A stretch of DNA of 64,000 nt from Nonomuraea roseoviolacea subsp. carminata (GCF_024172185.1 NZ_JAMZEC010000001.1:3224001-3288000), one strand, 5' to 3'; counted from the first letter of the stretch, positions 42,909-51,799 are shown. The notes: generated from the sequence alone by a model not told the origin. A program made the numbers and translations.

Positions 42909-44054
42909 TCAGTCCTCGAAGATGCGGTCCATGGCGACTGCCCCGCCCTGGAGAACCGGGCGGATCTGCTTCCGATAGACGGCCTCAGTGACTGCCGTAC
43001 TGCTGTGGCCCACAAGCCTGGAGATCTCCTCCAACGGGATGCCGTTGTCCGAGAGCAACGAGACGAAGCTGTGGCGGAGTTCGCGAGGCGTCCACTTCCT
43101 CGGGTCCACGCCTTCCGCATCCTTGATGGCGTTGCGGAAGTCCCGCCGGACGTTGGCAGCGTCCAAGGGCGTGCCCGTGGCGGACACGAACACCAGTCCG
43201 CTCTCCGACCATGCGTCGCCTTGCTCGCGTTGCTGCGCCTCCCGATGCTGCCGGAGGAGATCCACACACCGCTTGGGCAAAGCGAGGGTACGGCGGGACT
43301 TCCGGGTCTTGGTGTCTCCCCCGGCTCTCACAGAGCGCCAGACGGCCACGTGTGGAGGGACGGCTGGGATGGCGTCCGGGGCGCCATCGAGGTCCACATG
43401 GTCCCATGTGAGCGCCCGCAGCTCCTCTGTACGAGCCCCGGTAAGCAGCGAGAGCACGATGTAGGCGTACATGCGGGAACCTTCGGCCGCCTTCAGCACG
43501 GCTTCCGCCTGCGCGAACGTCAGGGCCTTGGATGGCCGGCCCTGCTTGCCCTTGGGAACTGAGCACAGCGCCACCACGTTTCGCTTCACCTTGTCCCGCG
43601 CCATCGCCCGCTTGATCACGCGGTTCAGGCAGCCATGGAGTCCCTGCAAGGTGCGGGTGCTAAGGGTCTTTCCCTTGGTGGCGAGCCACTTGTCGACGTC
43701 CTCAGCGGTCAGGTCGCGGAGCTTCCGCGCGCCCAGGGCGGGGATGATGTGGGTCTTACACAGGATCGTGCAGGCGGTGACCGTGGCAGGGTCACGCCCA
43801 TTGAGCCCGTACGTCAGCCAGTCCTTGACCGCTCGTTCGACGGTGTAGTCGCTCGGGGCGATGGCCAGGCCGTCCTCGTAGTCCCGGAGGACTTCCTTGA
43901 GCTTGTTCTTGGCCTCGGTCTTGGTCTTGCCGCTTCCTCGCTTGACGATCCGCTTGCCATCCGGGGCGTAGCCGAGACTCGCGGTCGCGATCCAGCGCTG
44001 GCGCTTGGCGTCCCAGTGGAGCCCGCCGTCTCCTCTGCTGCGTCGCTTGGTCAT
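42909..44054 (-). CDS. int: Tyrosine-recombinase integrase
   Basis: A 381-aa site-specific recombinase. N-terminal AP2-like arm-binding region (GDGGLHWDAKRQRWIATASLG), SAM-like core-binding domain near 70-180, catalytic domain with Arg in LLTGARTEELRAL, TPRELRHSFVSLLS, GHSSTAVTEAVY carrying the Tyr nucleophile. ATG 44054 overlaps the xis stop (ATGA). It should recombine the 43-bp core in tRNA-Pro. The frame is open to 44420, but that part lies in xis and the upstream repeats. Confidence 0.95.
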   Translation of the reverse strand: MTKRRSRGDGGLHWDAKRQRWIATASLGYAPDGKRIVKRGSGKTKTEAKNKLKEVLRDYEDGLAIAPSDYTVERAVKDWLTYGLNGRDPATVTACTILCKTHIIPALGARKLRDLTAEDVDKWLATKGKTLSTRTLQGLHGCLNRVIKRAMARDKVKRNVVALCSVPKGKQGRPSKALTFAQAEAVLKAAEGSRMYAYIVLSLLTGARTEELRALTWDHVDLDGAPDAIPAVPPHVAVWRSVRAGGDTKTRKSRRTLALPKRCVDLLRQHREAQQREQGDAWSESGLVFVSATGTPLDAANVRRDFRNAIKDAEGVDPRKWTPRELRHSFVSLLSDNGIPLEEISRLVGHSSTAVTEAVYRKQIRPVLQGGAVAMDRIFED

Positions 44055-44281
44055 CAGGCTGCCTCCTGTGCTTCCTTCTCCAGCAGGGCGATGTAGTCGC
44101 GAATACCGTTCGCGGTGATCAGCCGGGCGCGGCCTTGCTTGACCGAGCGCAGGCGTCCGGTGCGGAGCTGTTCGTAGATGACGGTTCGGCTCATACGCAG
44201 CAGGCGCATGGCGTCGGGGATGCGGTAGAGCTCCAGGTCGTCGGCGGAGTCGGATCGGGTGCGCATCGTGGCGGTGGTCAT
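44054..44281 (-). CDS. xis: Excisionase-type winged-helix protein
   Basis: A 75-aa MerR-like/Xis DNA-binding protein: ELYRIPDAMRLLRMSRTVIYEQLRTGRLRSVKQGRARLIT is the helix-turn-helix with wing (blocks LLRMSRTVIYEQLRTG and GRARLIT). It directs excision with Int and is coupled to int by a 4-bp overlap. Confidence 0.9.
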   Translation of the reverse strand: MTTATMRTRSDSADDLELYRIPDAMRLLRMSRTVIYEQLRTGRLRSVKQGRARLITANGIRDYIALLEKEAQEAA

Positions 44282-44394
44282 GATGGGGATGCCTCTCTGA
44301 GAGGTGTGACCCTGCCGGTTTCTGCTTGCCGGCGCTTCCGGCAGGGCCGCTTTCTGTGGCGTGATCTGGCGAGGCGGACGGTTCGGGGAGGGGT

Positions 44395-44533
44395 AGCCGT
44401 CCCAGCCGTCCCAGGCTCATTTGTGCTGGTCAGGCTGGGACGGCTTGTTTGGCTGGGACGGCTAAGCCGTCCCACGGTTGGAAGCCGTCCCGCTCTGACC
44501 TGCGATGACGAGGCTGGGACGGCTGGGACGGCT
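44395..44533. repeat. Iteron-like cluster: eight AGCCGTCCCA decamers
   Basis: Seven exact copies and one single-base variant of AGCCGTCCCA within 139 bp, four in each orientation: direct at 44395, 44404, 44465, 44483 (variant); inverted at 44436, 44454, 44515, 44524. A 21-bp perfect palindrome sits at 44454-44474, across the stop of the DUF3631 gene. Position between replication and excision genes suggests an origin or an operator for xis/int. Confidence 0.8.
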
Positions 44534-45685
44534 ACCCCCCTCGAACAGCGGGATTTCGCTGGTCTGATCGGTGTCCGGCGCCTTGGAGGCGGGGCAGTAG
44601 CGCGCCCACGCGTCGAGGAAGTCAGCGCGCTGGTAGCCCTTGGCCTGACTGCCGTCCGTGAAGCGGATGTTGGCCGAGCGGATGTCGTACTCGCGCAGGA
44701 CGGTGCCGAGCTTCATCGCGGTCAGGCCGGCCGGGCCGTAGTCGGCCCAGGGCGCTTCGGGGTCGGCCTTGAGCCTGTCCAGCAGGGTGGCGGTGGGCAG
44801 GGCGGGATCGTTGCCGAAGGCGGTGCGGCAGTCGGTCAGGAGCCGGACCCTGGTGGAGGTCTGGCCGTTGTCGTCGGCGTCCGCGGTGAGGGCGAGCACG
44901 GCGGCGCGTCCTCGGTCGGGCCAGTGGCCGGCGGCGTGGTCGGCCACGGCGATGAGGGGTTCCCAGGTGTCGGCGGCGCGGTCTTCCACGGGCATGGCGG
45001 GTTCGGCTTGTTCCAGTGTGGCCAGGTCGGCGCGCAGCCAGGTGCGCAGGTCGGCTGCCAGCTGGCGCAGCGGGGGCCGGTCGCGGCGGTGGCGGTAGGG
45101 CGCGACGGTTTCGCCGGGGGCGCGGCGGCGCATGCGGACGACGACGGCGCGGTCTTCGATGGTGTCGGGCATGGCTCCGATCCCTGCGAGTGCGGCCATG
45201 GCGAAGGTCGGGATGGATTCGACGCGTCCGGTGTTGGCGTCGTAGCGCTTGGCGGGTCGGTTGCGCTGGTGACCTGCGTTGAGCAGCCCGCGAAGGTCCT
45301 CGTTACCGTCGGCCTTCGGGCCGAAGATCGTGTCGGCCTCATCGACCAGCAGCGTGGGCGGGTCGTCGGTGATGGAGCGGTAGACGGCGGCGCTGGAGGA
45401 GTTGACGGTGATGAACGGCTCGTGGCAGGTGGCTTCCACGATGTCGAGCAGCCGGGACTTGCCGCAGCGCTTCTCCGGGGCGCGGATCACGAGCCGGGGA
45501 GCGTGCGGCCAGGCGGGTTGGGCGTGGGTGGCGGCGATCCACAGCGCGACGGCGTGCGCGGCCTGTGGGGTCGGCAGGATGACGTAGCGGGTGAGCGCGG
45601 CCAGCAGGGCGTCCAGCAGGGTCGCGCCGTGGGTGATGGGTTGGTTCACGAGATCAGTGCTCCCGAAGTGCCGTGGTGCGGTCAT
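44462..45685 (-). CDS. DUF3631 replication ATPase
   Basis: A 407-aa protein. A Walker A-like loop, RAPEKRCGKSRLLDIV, is near residue 65-80, and Walker B LLVDEADTIFG near 112, then the DUF3631 C-terminal domain (WEPLIAVADHAAGHWP, LLDRLKADPEAPWADYG). DUF3631 proteins accompany Prim-Pol in AICEs and probably act as the helicase of the replication initiator. ATG 45685 overlaps the Prim-Pol stop. The last residues (GGSRPSRPSL) are encoded by the decamer repeats. Confidence 0.85.
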   Translation of the reverse strand: MTAPRHFGSTDLVNQPITHGATLLDALLAALTRYVILPTPQAAHAVALWIAATHAQPAWPHAPRLVIRAPEKRCGKSRLLDIVEATCHEPFITVNSSSAAVYRSITDDPPTLLVDEADTIFGPKADGNEDLRGLLNAGHQRNRPAKRYDANTGRVESIPTFAMAALAGIGAMPDTIEDRAVVVRMRRRAPGETVAPYRHRRDRPPLRQLAADLRTWLRADLATLEQAEPAMPVEDRAADTWEPLIAVADHAAGHWPDRGRAAVLALTADADDNGQTSTRVRLLTDCRTAFGNDPALPTATLLDRLKADPEAPWADYGPAGLTAMKLGTVLREYDIRSANIRFTDGSQAKGYQRADFLDAWARYCPASKAPDTDQTSEIPLFEGGSRPSRPSLVIAGQSGTASNRGTA

Positions 45686-46584
45686 GCGGCGAGGGTGCGG
45701 GGCCGTTTGGCGCCCGCGCGCAGGCCGGATGCGATGGTCTGGCGGGTTTCGGCGGGGGTAAGTCCGGCGTCTCCCCCTCCCTGTTCCAGCAGGGTTGTCA
45801 CCTCCCACTCGTCCAGCACGCCCCCGGCGACCAGTTGCCCGAGGGCGATGGCCGCCAGGTAGAGCGCGCCGTTGCGCGAACCGACCGGGGCGGAGGCGAC
45901 GCGTTCGAGTTCGCGGGTGACGGCGGAGCGCAGGTAGGCGCCGCGCCGGTCGTCGGGCAGCGTCAGGACGGTGGGCTGCGGCGTCGGACGGGGCGCGGGG
46001 ACAAGCTGCTGTAACAGGGAGGGGGGCAGCGGGGCCGGGGGCGCATTGTGCAGCACCTCGTAGCTGCCAGTGCCGTCCGGGAGGTCCACGTGGCTGCCCG
46101 GTCCGAGCACGTAGCCGCCGTGGGCGCGGGTGTCGATCAGCCAGCCCAGCCCGTTGCCCTTGTCGCCCTCGGTGTTGCCGAGCCGGACACCGTCCGGGGC
46201 GGTGAAGTACAGGTGAGTGCCCCCGCGCCGGGTCCGCACGGTGAACGTCTCGAACGGCAACGGCTCGCCGGCGCGCTCGCACAGGACGGCGAGCACGTCC
46301 GCGCCTTCGGTCACCCCCGGCAGGTCCCAAGGGGGCGGGGGGCGAAGCCCCTCCATTCCGGGTTTCGGGGTGTCGAGGTCCACCACGACCAGGCCGGAGG
46401 GGCCGCAGGCGATGCCGATGTTGTACGGGGCTCGTGTCCACCAGCGGCGGATCAGGCCGGGGTCGGTGGTGGCGTTGGCTTCCCAGTCGGTGAAGCCGCG
46501 GGCGGGCGGCTTGTCGCCGATGGCGACGGGGAAGACGTGCCAGCCGCGTGCGGCGGCGGCCAGCGCGTAGCGGGTCAGGTTCAT
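45682..46584 (-). CDS. Bifunctional DNA primase/polymerase
   Basis: A 300-aa AEP-superfamily Prim-Pol. LTRYALAAAARGWHVFPV opens the domain, metal ligands sit in LVVVDLDTPKPG, and the later His in GTHLYFTAPDG completes the active site. The C-terminal 120 residues are helical (RNGALYLAAIALGQLVAGG). It primes element replication with the DUF3631 ATPase, coupled by ATGA. Start ATG 46584. Confidence 0.92.
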   Translation of the reverse strand: MNLTRYALAAAARGWHVFPVAIGDKPPARGFTDWEANATTDPGLIRRWWTRAPYNIGIACGPSGLVVVDLDTPKPGMEGLRPPPPWDLPGVTEGADVLAVLCERAGEPLPFETFTVRTRRGGTHLYFTAPDGVRLGNTEGDKGNGLGWLIDTRAHGGYVLGPGSHVDLPDGTGSYEVLHNAPPAPLPPSLLQQLVPAPRPTPQPTVLTLPDDRRGAYLRSAVTRELERVASAPVGSRNGALYLAAIALGQLVAGGVLDEWEVTTLLEQGGGDAGLTPAETRQTIASGLRAGAKRPRTLAA

Positions 46585-46955
46585 GCGGCACCTCGTGCGC
46601 GTTCGGCGTCGGTGAGGATGGCGAGGGTGATGGCTGTCTCCAGACAGACTTTGTGTGTGGGCCGCCCGTCGTCGTCGTGGAAGTGGGCGGTTTTGCCGCA
46701 GGTCCAGCACGGGTCCGGGCGCGGCCCGGTGTAGGCCAGGCAGTTGGTGCAGTTCTTGGGGTGGCGCGGTGGGCTGCCGGGGCGCCCCTGGACGCGGACG
46801 TCGCAGCACAGCACGCAGCCGACGCGGTGACGCAGCACCGGGCGTGGGGGCTTGTCCCAGTGGAGCAAGATGCGGCCCTGGATCAGTCGGTAGAGGTTGC
46901 CCTGATAGGCCAGCAGCGGTTCCCTGCCGAACGGGTACTGCGGCAGGGTGGTCAT
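46581..46955 (-). CDS. Cys-rich zinc-ribbon protein
   Basis: A 124-aa protein with three CxxC pairs: VGCVLCCDV, NCTNCLAY and DPCWTCGKTAHFHDDDG, plus a late Cys-helix (THKVCLETAITLAIL). It probably binds zinc. Overlaps the Prim-Pol start by 4 bp and the upstream membrane gene by 4 bp. No named family recognised. Confidence 0.75.
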   Translation of the reverse strand: MTTLPQYPFGREPLLAYQGNLYRLIQGRILLHWDKPPRPVLRHRVGCVLCCDVRVQGRPGSPPRHPKNCTNCLAYTGPRPDPCWTCGKTAHFHDDDGRPTHKVCLETAITLAILTDAERARGAA

Positions 46956-47254
46956 CTCGCGTCCCGGTGCAGGCGGCGCAGGTAGTTGAACAGGCGCCGG
47001 CCGATGCGCAGGCGTAGGCCGGTGCCGTCGCAGCGGCGGCACCACCGCTTGACGCGCCCGTTGGGCTTGATGGACTTGCCGTGGCCGTTGCAGTGGCGGC
47101 AGCGTCCGAACGGGGTGACAGCGCACGCGGTGGCGTAGCCGAGCCCCCACAGCAGCGCCCCGAGGGCGAGCGCGGCGAGGACGACGGACAGGGGCGGAAG
47201 GGTCGCGATCAGGGTCGCGGGGTGGGTGGTCGCGGTCGCGGCCGGGTGGGTCAT
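46952..47254 (-). CDS. Membrane protein with DnaJ-like zinc knuckle
   Basis: A 100-aa protein: one hydrophobic span (LSVVLAALALGALLWGLGYATA) followed by CRHCNGHGKSI and CRRCDGTGLR, two CxxCxGxG knuckles on the cytoplasmic side. This TM plus DnaJ-type layout recurs in AICEs. Overlaps the next gene by 4 bp; start ATG 47254. Confidence 0.75.
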   Translation of the reverse strand: MTHPAATATTHPATLIATLPPLSVVLAALALGALLWGLGYATACAVTPFGRCRHCNGHGKSIKPNGRVKRWCRRCDGTGLRLRIGRRLFNYLRRLHRDAR

Positions 47255-47398
47255 GGCAGGGCTCCCAAAGCTGGTTTTAGGCGTGGAAGGCCGAGCCCGC
47301 TACCCGCGACCTGCGGATATTCGGGCTGGTCAGAGGTCGTTTGGATGGTCGCGGGGCGGGTCGCGCCGCCGCGACCGGTCGCGGGTGTTTCGCGACCC
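47201..47398. repeat. GGTCGCGG cluster 3' of traB (candidate clt)
   Basis: GGTCGCGG or its 7-bp core occurs on the plus strand at 47201, 47213, 47228, 47234, 47347, 47359 and 47377; inverted copies at 47369 and 47391 make hairpins. Part of the cluster lies in the 185-bp gap after traB. In pSVH1-type elements TraB recognises short repeats in clt, located near traB. Confidence 0.55.
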
Positions 47399-47439
47399 GG
47401 CGAACCGCCCTGAGGGGATTCGCCGGGCGCGAGTGTCGG

Positions 47440-49665
47440 CTATCTGGTGGTGGTCTCCCGGCGGGAGATGGCGGCGGTGATGGCGGCCTTCTTGGCGCCC
47501 TTGAGCGCCTTGCCGTCCCGCTTGATGTCCACGCTCGGCACCCCGAGCGCGCGCAGCTGAGCTGAGACGGCCTCGGCGGTGAGGTCGGCGTAGTGCTCGG
47601 CGATCCGCTCGGCCAGGCGGGTGGCGATGACGGCCCACGGCAGGCCGCTCTCGCCGGGCTGGAAGACGGTCAGGGTGTCGGCCAGCACGTCCCGCATCTC
47701 ACGGATGGCGGCCTGCCCGGCGGCCATGCCGGACAGCGTTCCGGCGCGCTCGCGCAGCTTGCGCGCGCACTGGAGGATCTTCTCGGCGTCTTCGGCGTCG
47801 GCCAGGTGGAAGCGCACGGTCGGAGTGTCGTCCCCAGCGCCGCGCAGGATGCCCACGCCCTTGTAGGACGGCAGCAGGGCGGAGGAGTCGAACCCTTCGG
47901 AGTAGGCGCCGGACCCGAGCACCAGGTCGGAGACCTGCCACGAGCCGGTGCGCAGGGCGATGCGCACCTGGTGGTTGTCGCGGAAGCTGGTGAAGGCGGT
48001 CGCGGCGTCGCCGGTGCCGACGCCGCCGGGCTTCTGCGTGGCGTCCACCACGATGACGCCGGCCGCCGGGGCCACCTTGACCAGGTAGACCAGCAGCGTG
48101 GCGATCTCCTTGTTCAGCTCCTTGTCGCCGGTGTCGAAGTACTCCTGGACCTCATCGATCACCACGAGCCGGACCGGCATTCCGTACTTCGGGTCGCGGG
48201 CGATCTCGCGGGTCAGCTTGCCCTCGGGGCAGATGTCCACCGGCAGCTCAGAGAGCTTCTGGTAGCGAGTCTGGACGTCGGCCTTGAGGTCCCTGAGGGT
48301 CTGCACGAAGATCTCCAGCGGGTCGCCGTCGCGCGACGGGGTGAACCCGAACGAGCACGAGTGCGCCACCAGGGCGAACTTGCGCCAGTCCGGCGAGCCC
48401 TTGCCGTCGAACACGTCGAGGCGGACGTACGGGTCGAGGGCGGCGTACAGGGCCAGCAGGCGGGCGGTGAAGCTCTTGCCCTGCCGCGGCTGAGCGCCGA
48501 CCAGGATGGACGTCCACAGCATGAGCTGCGTGACCGCGCGTCCGCGCTCGTCCAGTCCCAGCGGGGCGGGCTGCCAGATGTCGGTGGGCTTGCAGGCCAG
48601 CAGCGGTGTGCGGCCCGCCGGTGTGGCGAGCGGGTCGGCGTCGGCGACCCACAGCCAGTGCGAGCGGTGCGACTCGGGGTCGCGGGAGATGGTGACCTGC
48701 GCGAGCGCCACGTCCAGGCCGGATGCGATCTTCTCGCGGGCGTTGACCGCGTCGGCGAAGGTCTTGCCGTACGGGAGGTTGACCAGCACCTTGGAGCCGT
48801 TGCCCTCGCGGGCCATGGCGGTGCCGAACTCGATCTGCTGGTTGGGCTTGTCCGGGTGCCCGAGCCCGGCGGCGTAGTACGCCCGCAGCACGATGTCGCT
48901 GTTGAGCTTGCGGTAGCGGCGGGTGACCACGGCGCTGGACACGATGGCCCGCCCTGCCGGGCGTCCGTAGCGGGCCAGAACCGGCACCAGCACGGCGGCG
49001 ACGGCGGCCTGTCCCTGCCAGGGCAGAGCGGCGACCACGAACGCGGCGACGGTCAGGGCGATGAACTGGAAGAACAGGGCGACCCCGCGCCAGCGGCGGG
49101 TGGCCTTGCCCTCCTTGTGCAGCTTGAGCCACATCGCCGGGTCGTTGTCGGAGGCGGCCTGCTGGAGCAGCACGTACTGTTCGTTGACCCACCACCAGCG
49201 CAGTTGCCGCCCGACCAGCCGGAACACGCCAATCGTGGCCCAGAAGGCGACCTGAACGGCGTACCACGGCGAGCGCACCGCGTGGAAGCCCGCGACGTAC
49301 GCCCACCTGGCCGCCGCCGCGCGGAGAGTGGCGGCGAGGTTGGCGCGGTGCAGGCTGTCGGGGATGATCGGCCGTCGTCCTTCGACCGGCGCAGATGCCG
49401 GCGTGGCGGAGTCGGGCAGGTCCACCGGGATCGGCATGGTGTCGGCGGGCGGCGCCTCATCCAGCTCGATCTCATAGGAGGTGTCGCGGGCGTTGGTGCG
49501 CCGGGCGACCGGGGCCGGGTCGTCCTCGGGTGCCTGCGTGGGCGGGGTGAGGGGCTGAGTGGTCGTGGTCCGGCTGTCACGGGCGGTGTCCAGGTCCACC
49601 ACCGTCGCGCCGTTGAGGTTGGACTGGTTGGGGTGGTCGTCGGGGTTGAACGGCTCGTGCGTCAT
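47440..49665 (-). CDS. traB: TraB-type FtsK/SpoIIIE DNA translocase
   Basis: A 741-aa conjugation ATPase that moves double-stranded DNA between mycelia. Polar N-terminus (1-130), membrane helices near 145-250 (SPWYAVQVAFWATIGVF, GVALFFQFIALTVAAFVVAALPW), FtsK motor with Walker A GAQPRQGKSFTARLL near 395 and Walker B VRLVVIDEVQEYF near 500, and a C-terminal winged helix (ADLTAEAVSAQLRALGV) expected to read clt. The start overlaps the stop of the 200-aa gene upstream. Confidence 0.93.
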   Translation of the reverse strand: MTHEPFNPDDHPNQSNLNGATVVDLDTARDSRTTTTQPLTPPTQAPEDDPAPVARRTNARDTSYEIELDEAPPADTMPIPVDLPDSATPASAPVEGRRPIIPDSLHRANLAATLRAAAARWAYVAGFHAVRSPWYAVQVAFWATIGVFRLVGRQLRWWWVNEQYVLLQQAASDNDPAMWLKLHKEGKATRRWRGVALFFQFIALTVAAFVVAALPWQGQAAVAAVLVPVLARYGRPAGRAIVSSAVVTRRYRKLNSDIVLRAYYAAGLGHPDKPNQQIEFGTAMAREGNGSKVLVNLPYGKTFADAVNAREKIASGLDVALAQVTISRDPESHRSHWLWVADADPLATPAGRTPLLACKPTDIWQPAPLGLDERGRAVTQLMLWTSILVGAQPRQGKSFTARLLALYAALDPYVRLDVFDGKGSPDWRKFALVAHSCSFGFTPSRDGDPLEIFVQTLRDLKADVQTRYQKLSELPVDICPEGKLTREIARDPKYGMPVRLVVIDEVQEYFDTGDKELNKEIATLLVYLVKVAPAAGVIVVDATQKPGGVGTGDAATAFTSFRDNHQVRIALRTGSWQVSDLVLGSGAYSEGFDSSALLPSYKGVGILRGAGDDTPTVRFHLADAEDAEKILQCARKLRERAGTLSGMAAGQAAIREMRDVLADTLTVFQPGESGLPWAVIATRLAERIAEHYADLTAEAVSAQLRALGVPSVDIKRDGKALKGAKKAAITAAISRRETTTR

Positions 49666-50264
49666 GATGTGGGCACCTCGTGTCCGTTGGAGCGGGCGGG
49701 GTGGCAGGGCGCGGTCACGGTTCTTGGCGGAGTTGGGGCCGCGCCCTGCGTGTCGTCGGTCTCGTCGGTGTCGTCGGGTAGCTCGTTGGGGCCGTAGTCG
49801 GCGACCACGCAGACACCGACCATGTAGCCCTCGGTGGTGAGGCGGCGACCCAGCAGCCGGGCCTCGGTGCCCTCGGGGCCGGGGTCGGCGAACAGTCGCT
49901 CGGCCTGGTCGAGGTCGGACAGCTCCAGGCAGAGCAGCTGGTGGCTGTTCTTGCGGCGCAGCATCTCGGCGTGCACGGCTCGCAGCGTGACCAGCAGGTC
50001 GGCCGGGGTGTGGTCGCCGACGCCGGTGGGCTGGCCGGTCAGCTTGGCGAGCGCGGCCAGGTCGGCGGCGTTGCTGGCGTCGAAGTCGTCAGAGGGCAGC
50101 AGGTCGGGCTCGCTGGACATCTCCTTGCGGCGGGTGCGGCGGTAGGCGGACATCCGGGCGCGGATCTCGGCTCGGTCCTGGTGTCCGAAGGCCAGCATCC
50201 GCACGAGGAAGGACAGCGGGACAGCCAGCGCGAGCAGGGTCGCACTGACGGCGAGGATGAACAT
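49662..50264 (-). CDS. Membrane-anchored protein upstream of traB
   Basis: A 200-aa protein with one N-terminal helix (MFILAVSATLLALAVPLSFLV) and a soluble domain (DLLVTLRAVHAEMLRRKNSHQLLCLELSDLDQAERLF in part). It ends in a Thr/Pro-rich tail and overlaps traB by 4 bp. A strong AAAGGAGG precedes ATG 50264. Likely a transfer accessory by position; family not recognised. Confidence 0.7.
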   Translation of the reverse strand: MFILAVSATLLALAVPLSFLVRMLAFGHQDRAEIRARMSAYRRTRRKEMSSEPDLLPSDDFDASNAADLAALAKLTGQPTGVGDHTPADLLVTLRAVHAEMLRRKNSHQLLCLELSDLDQAERLFADPGPEGTEARLLGRRLTTEGYMVGVCVVADYGPNELPDDTDETDDTQGAAPTPPRTVTAPCHPARSNGHEVPTS

Positions 50265-50280
50265 CAGGTGTTACCTCCTT

Positions 50281-51252
50281 TCAGTCGGTGATCGCGGGGC
50301 GGGTCAGGGCCTTCTGGACGGCGCGGGCAGTGTCGGTGCCGCAGCCGAGCGCGGTCCGGATCTTGTGGATGCCAGGGTCGGCGGGCAGGTCTCCGGCCGT
50401 GATCAGCCGTCGCACGCGGGCTGCCAGCACGTCGATGTCGGGGCCGTGCTGGGTGTACTCGGGGCGCGTGTTTGCCCTGTACTTCGGGCCAGTACCCCCC
50501 GTACCGGTGTGGCCGTGATCCAGGTGGGTGAAGGCGGCCAGGATGATCGGCAGGGCGGTGACGATGGCCACCGCGACGATCGGCCCGAGCACGTGAAGCA
50601 CCAGCCGCGAGAACGAGAACGTGTCGGCGGTCCAGGGCAGGTAGGGCCAGGCGTTCATGCCGAGCGTCAGCCCGAGGAACAGCCACTCGATCCGGATCAG
50701 CTTCGGGTTGTCGAGGGGGTGCCCGCGGGTGCCGAGGTAGGCGCGAGCGCCGACGACGACCAGCAGGGCCAGGGACATGAACGGTTCGACCAGCCAGGCG
50801 AAGACCCAGCCGGGCGACCAGGGGTCGGCGCCCTCGGCGGCGAAGTGCTGCACGCCGGCAGTGGACCAGGCCAGCGCCAGAGCGAGCGCCACCAGGGCGA
50901 AGCTGACCAGGGCGCGCCGCATCCGGGCGGCCTGCCAGGCGCGCATAGCCGGGTCTTGGGCCAGCTCGTGCAAGCGGGCGGCCTGCTGAGCGGCCTTGCG
51001 CCGCTTGCGGACCTTGTCGGTGTCCAGCAGCAGCGGCGCGTCGTCGTCTTGCAGGTCGGCCAGCAGGTGCGCTTCGGCCACCTCCGCGCGCAGCTGCTGC
51101 ACGCGCTTGGTCTCCCCCTCCACCGGACGTGCCGGCGGCGAGGGCGTGGGGGCTTGCTCGCTGAGGTGGCGTTCCAGCGCCGCCATGCCGCGCGAGATCT
51201 CATCAGGGGTCGGCTCCGGTGCGGGATCGGACGCCGGGGTCGTGAAGGTCAT
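50281..51252 (-). CDS. SpdB/DUF2637-like multi-span spread protein
   Basis: A 323-aa protein: polar coiled N-terminus to residue 105, four membrane helices (ALVSFALVALALALAWSTAG, VFAWLVEPFMSLALLVVVG, WLFLGLTLGMNAWPYLPW, VLHVLGPIVAVAIVTALPIIL), and a C-terminal helical DNA-binding-like domain (IHKIRTALGCGTDTARAVQKAL). This is the layout of Spd proteins that spread elements through the mycelium. Residues near GTGPKYRANTRPEYTQ are polar linker. Confidence 0.8.
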   Translation of the reverse strand: MTFTTPASDPAPEPTPDEISRGMAALERHLSEQAPTPSPPARPVEGETKRVQQLRAEVAEAHLLADLQDDDAPLLLDTDKVRKRRKAAQQAARLHELAQDPAMRAWQAARMRRALVSFALVALALALAWSTAGVQHFAAEGADPWSPGWVFAWLVEPFMSLALLVVVGARAYLGTRGHPLDNPKLIRIEWLFLGLTLGMNAWPYLPWTADTFSFSRLVLHVLGPIVAVAIVTALPIILAAFTHLDHGHTGTGGTGPKYRANTRPEYTQHGPDIDVLAARVRRLITAGDLPADPGIHKIRTALGCGTDTARAVQKALTRPAITD

Positions 51253-51255
51253 CGG

Positions 51256-51414
51256 TCAGTCCTCCAGACAGGCGGTGACGCGGAAGGGCCTGCGCCGGTC
51301 CTTCGCGCGGTCCGCTCGGGTCTTGGTCGGGCGTGTGCGGGGGCGTCCGGCCTGGTTCGCCTTGGTGGCGGTGCGCAGGCCTTTGCGCCACACGCGGGTG
51401 TCTTCGGGCTTCAT
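51256..51414 (-). CDS. 52-aa basic protein
   Basis: ATG 51414 overlaps the stop of the RRQRL-type gene (ATGA). The product is very basic (MKPEDTRVWRKGLRTATK, then RPRTRPTKTRADRAKDRRR) with a single Cys near the end; possibly nucleic-acid binding. No family recognised. It ends 3 bp before the Spd-like gene. Confidence 0.6.
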   Translation of the reverse strand: MKPEDTRVWRKGLRTATKANQAGRPRTRPTKTRADRAKDRRRPFRVTACLED

Positions 51415-51794
51415 GCGGCACGCTCCTCAGCGCAGTCCAGGCAGGTGCCCAGGTGGCGCGGCAGCACGTAACCGGCGTCACGCAGGCAGGTCGGGCAGGT
51501 GCGGCGGGCGGTGTTCGCCTTGTCCAGCGCGGCGAGCTGAGCGGGACTCGGCGTGCGCTTCGGGAGCGCGAACCGCACGTCGTACAGGTAGGCGGCGCGA
51601 ACACCGCCGGGGGCGCGGTAGCGGCGCGAGCGCCACAGGATCTGCGCTTGCACGCCCTGCCCGGCAGGCCGCAGCCCGCGCGCTGCCAGCTGGCGCAACG
51701 TGAGCAGGTGCGGCGGCGCCATCTGCCACGGGTAGGTGGGGATGCTGTACCGGGCGCCGGACGGGTCCCAGAACGCGGCGCGAATGCGACTCAT
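51411..51794 (-). CDS. RRQRL-type zinc-binding protein
   Basis: A 127-aa AICE-associated protein: LRQLAARGLRPAGQGVQAQILW, SRRYRAPGGVRAAYLYDV, then the zinc site RRTCPTCLRDAGYVLPRHLGTCLDC (two CxxC pairs). It matches the RRQRL motif-containing family found in these elements; function unknown. Confidence 0.78.
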   Translation of the reverse strand: MSRIRAAFWDPSGARYSIPTYPWQMAPPHLLTLRQLAARGLRPAGQGVQAQILWRSRRYRAPGGVRAAYLYDVRFALPKRTPSPAQLAALDKANTARRTCPTCLRDAGYVLPRHLGTCLDCAEERAA

Positions 51795-51799
51795 CAGCG

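Noticed and set aside
47593..49797. 734-codon plus-strand frame opposite traB
   Set aside because: Shadow of traB.
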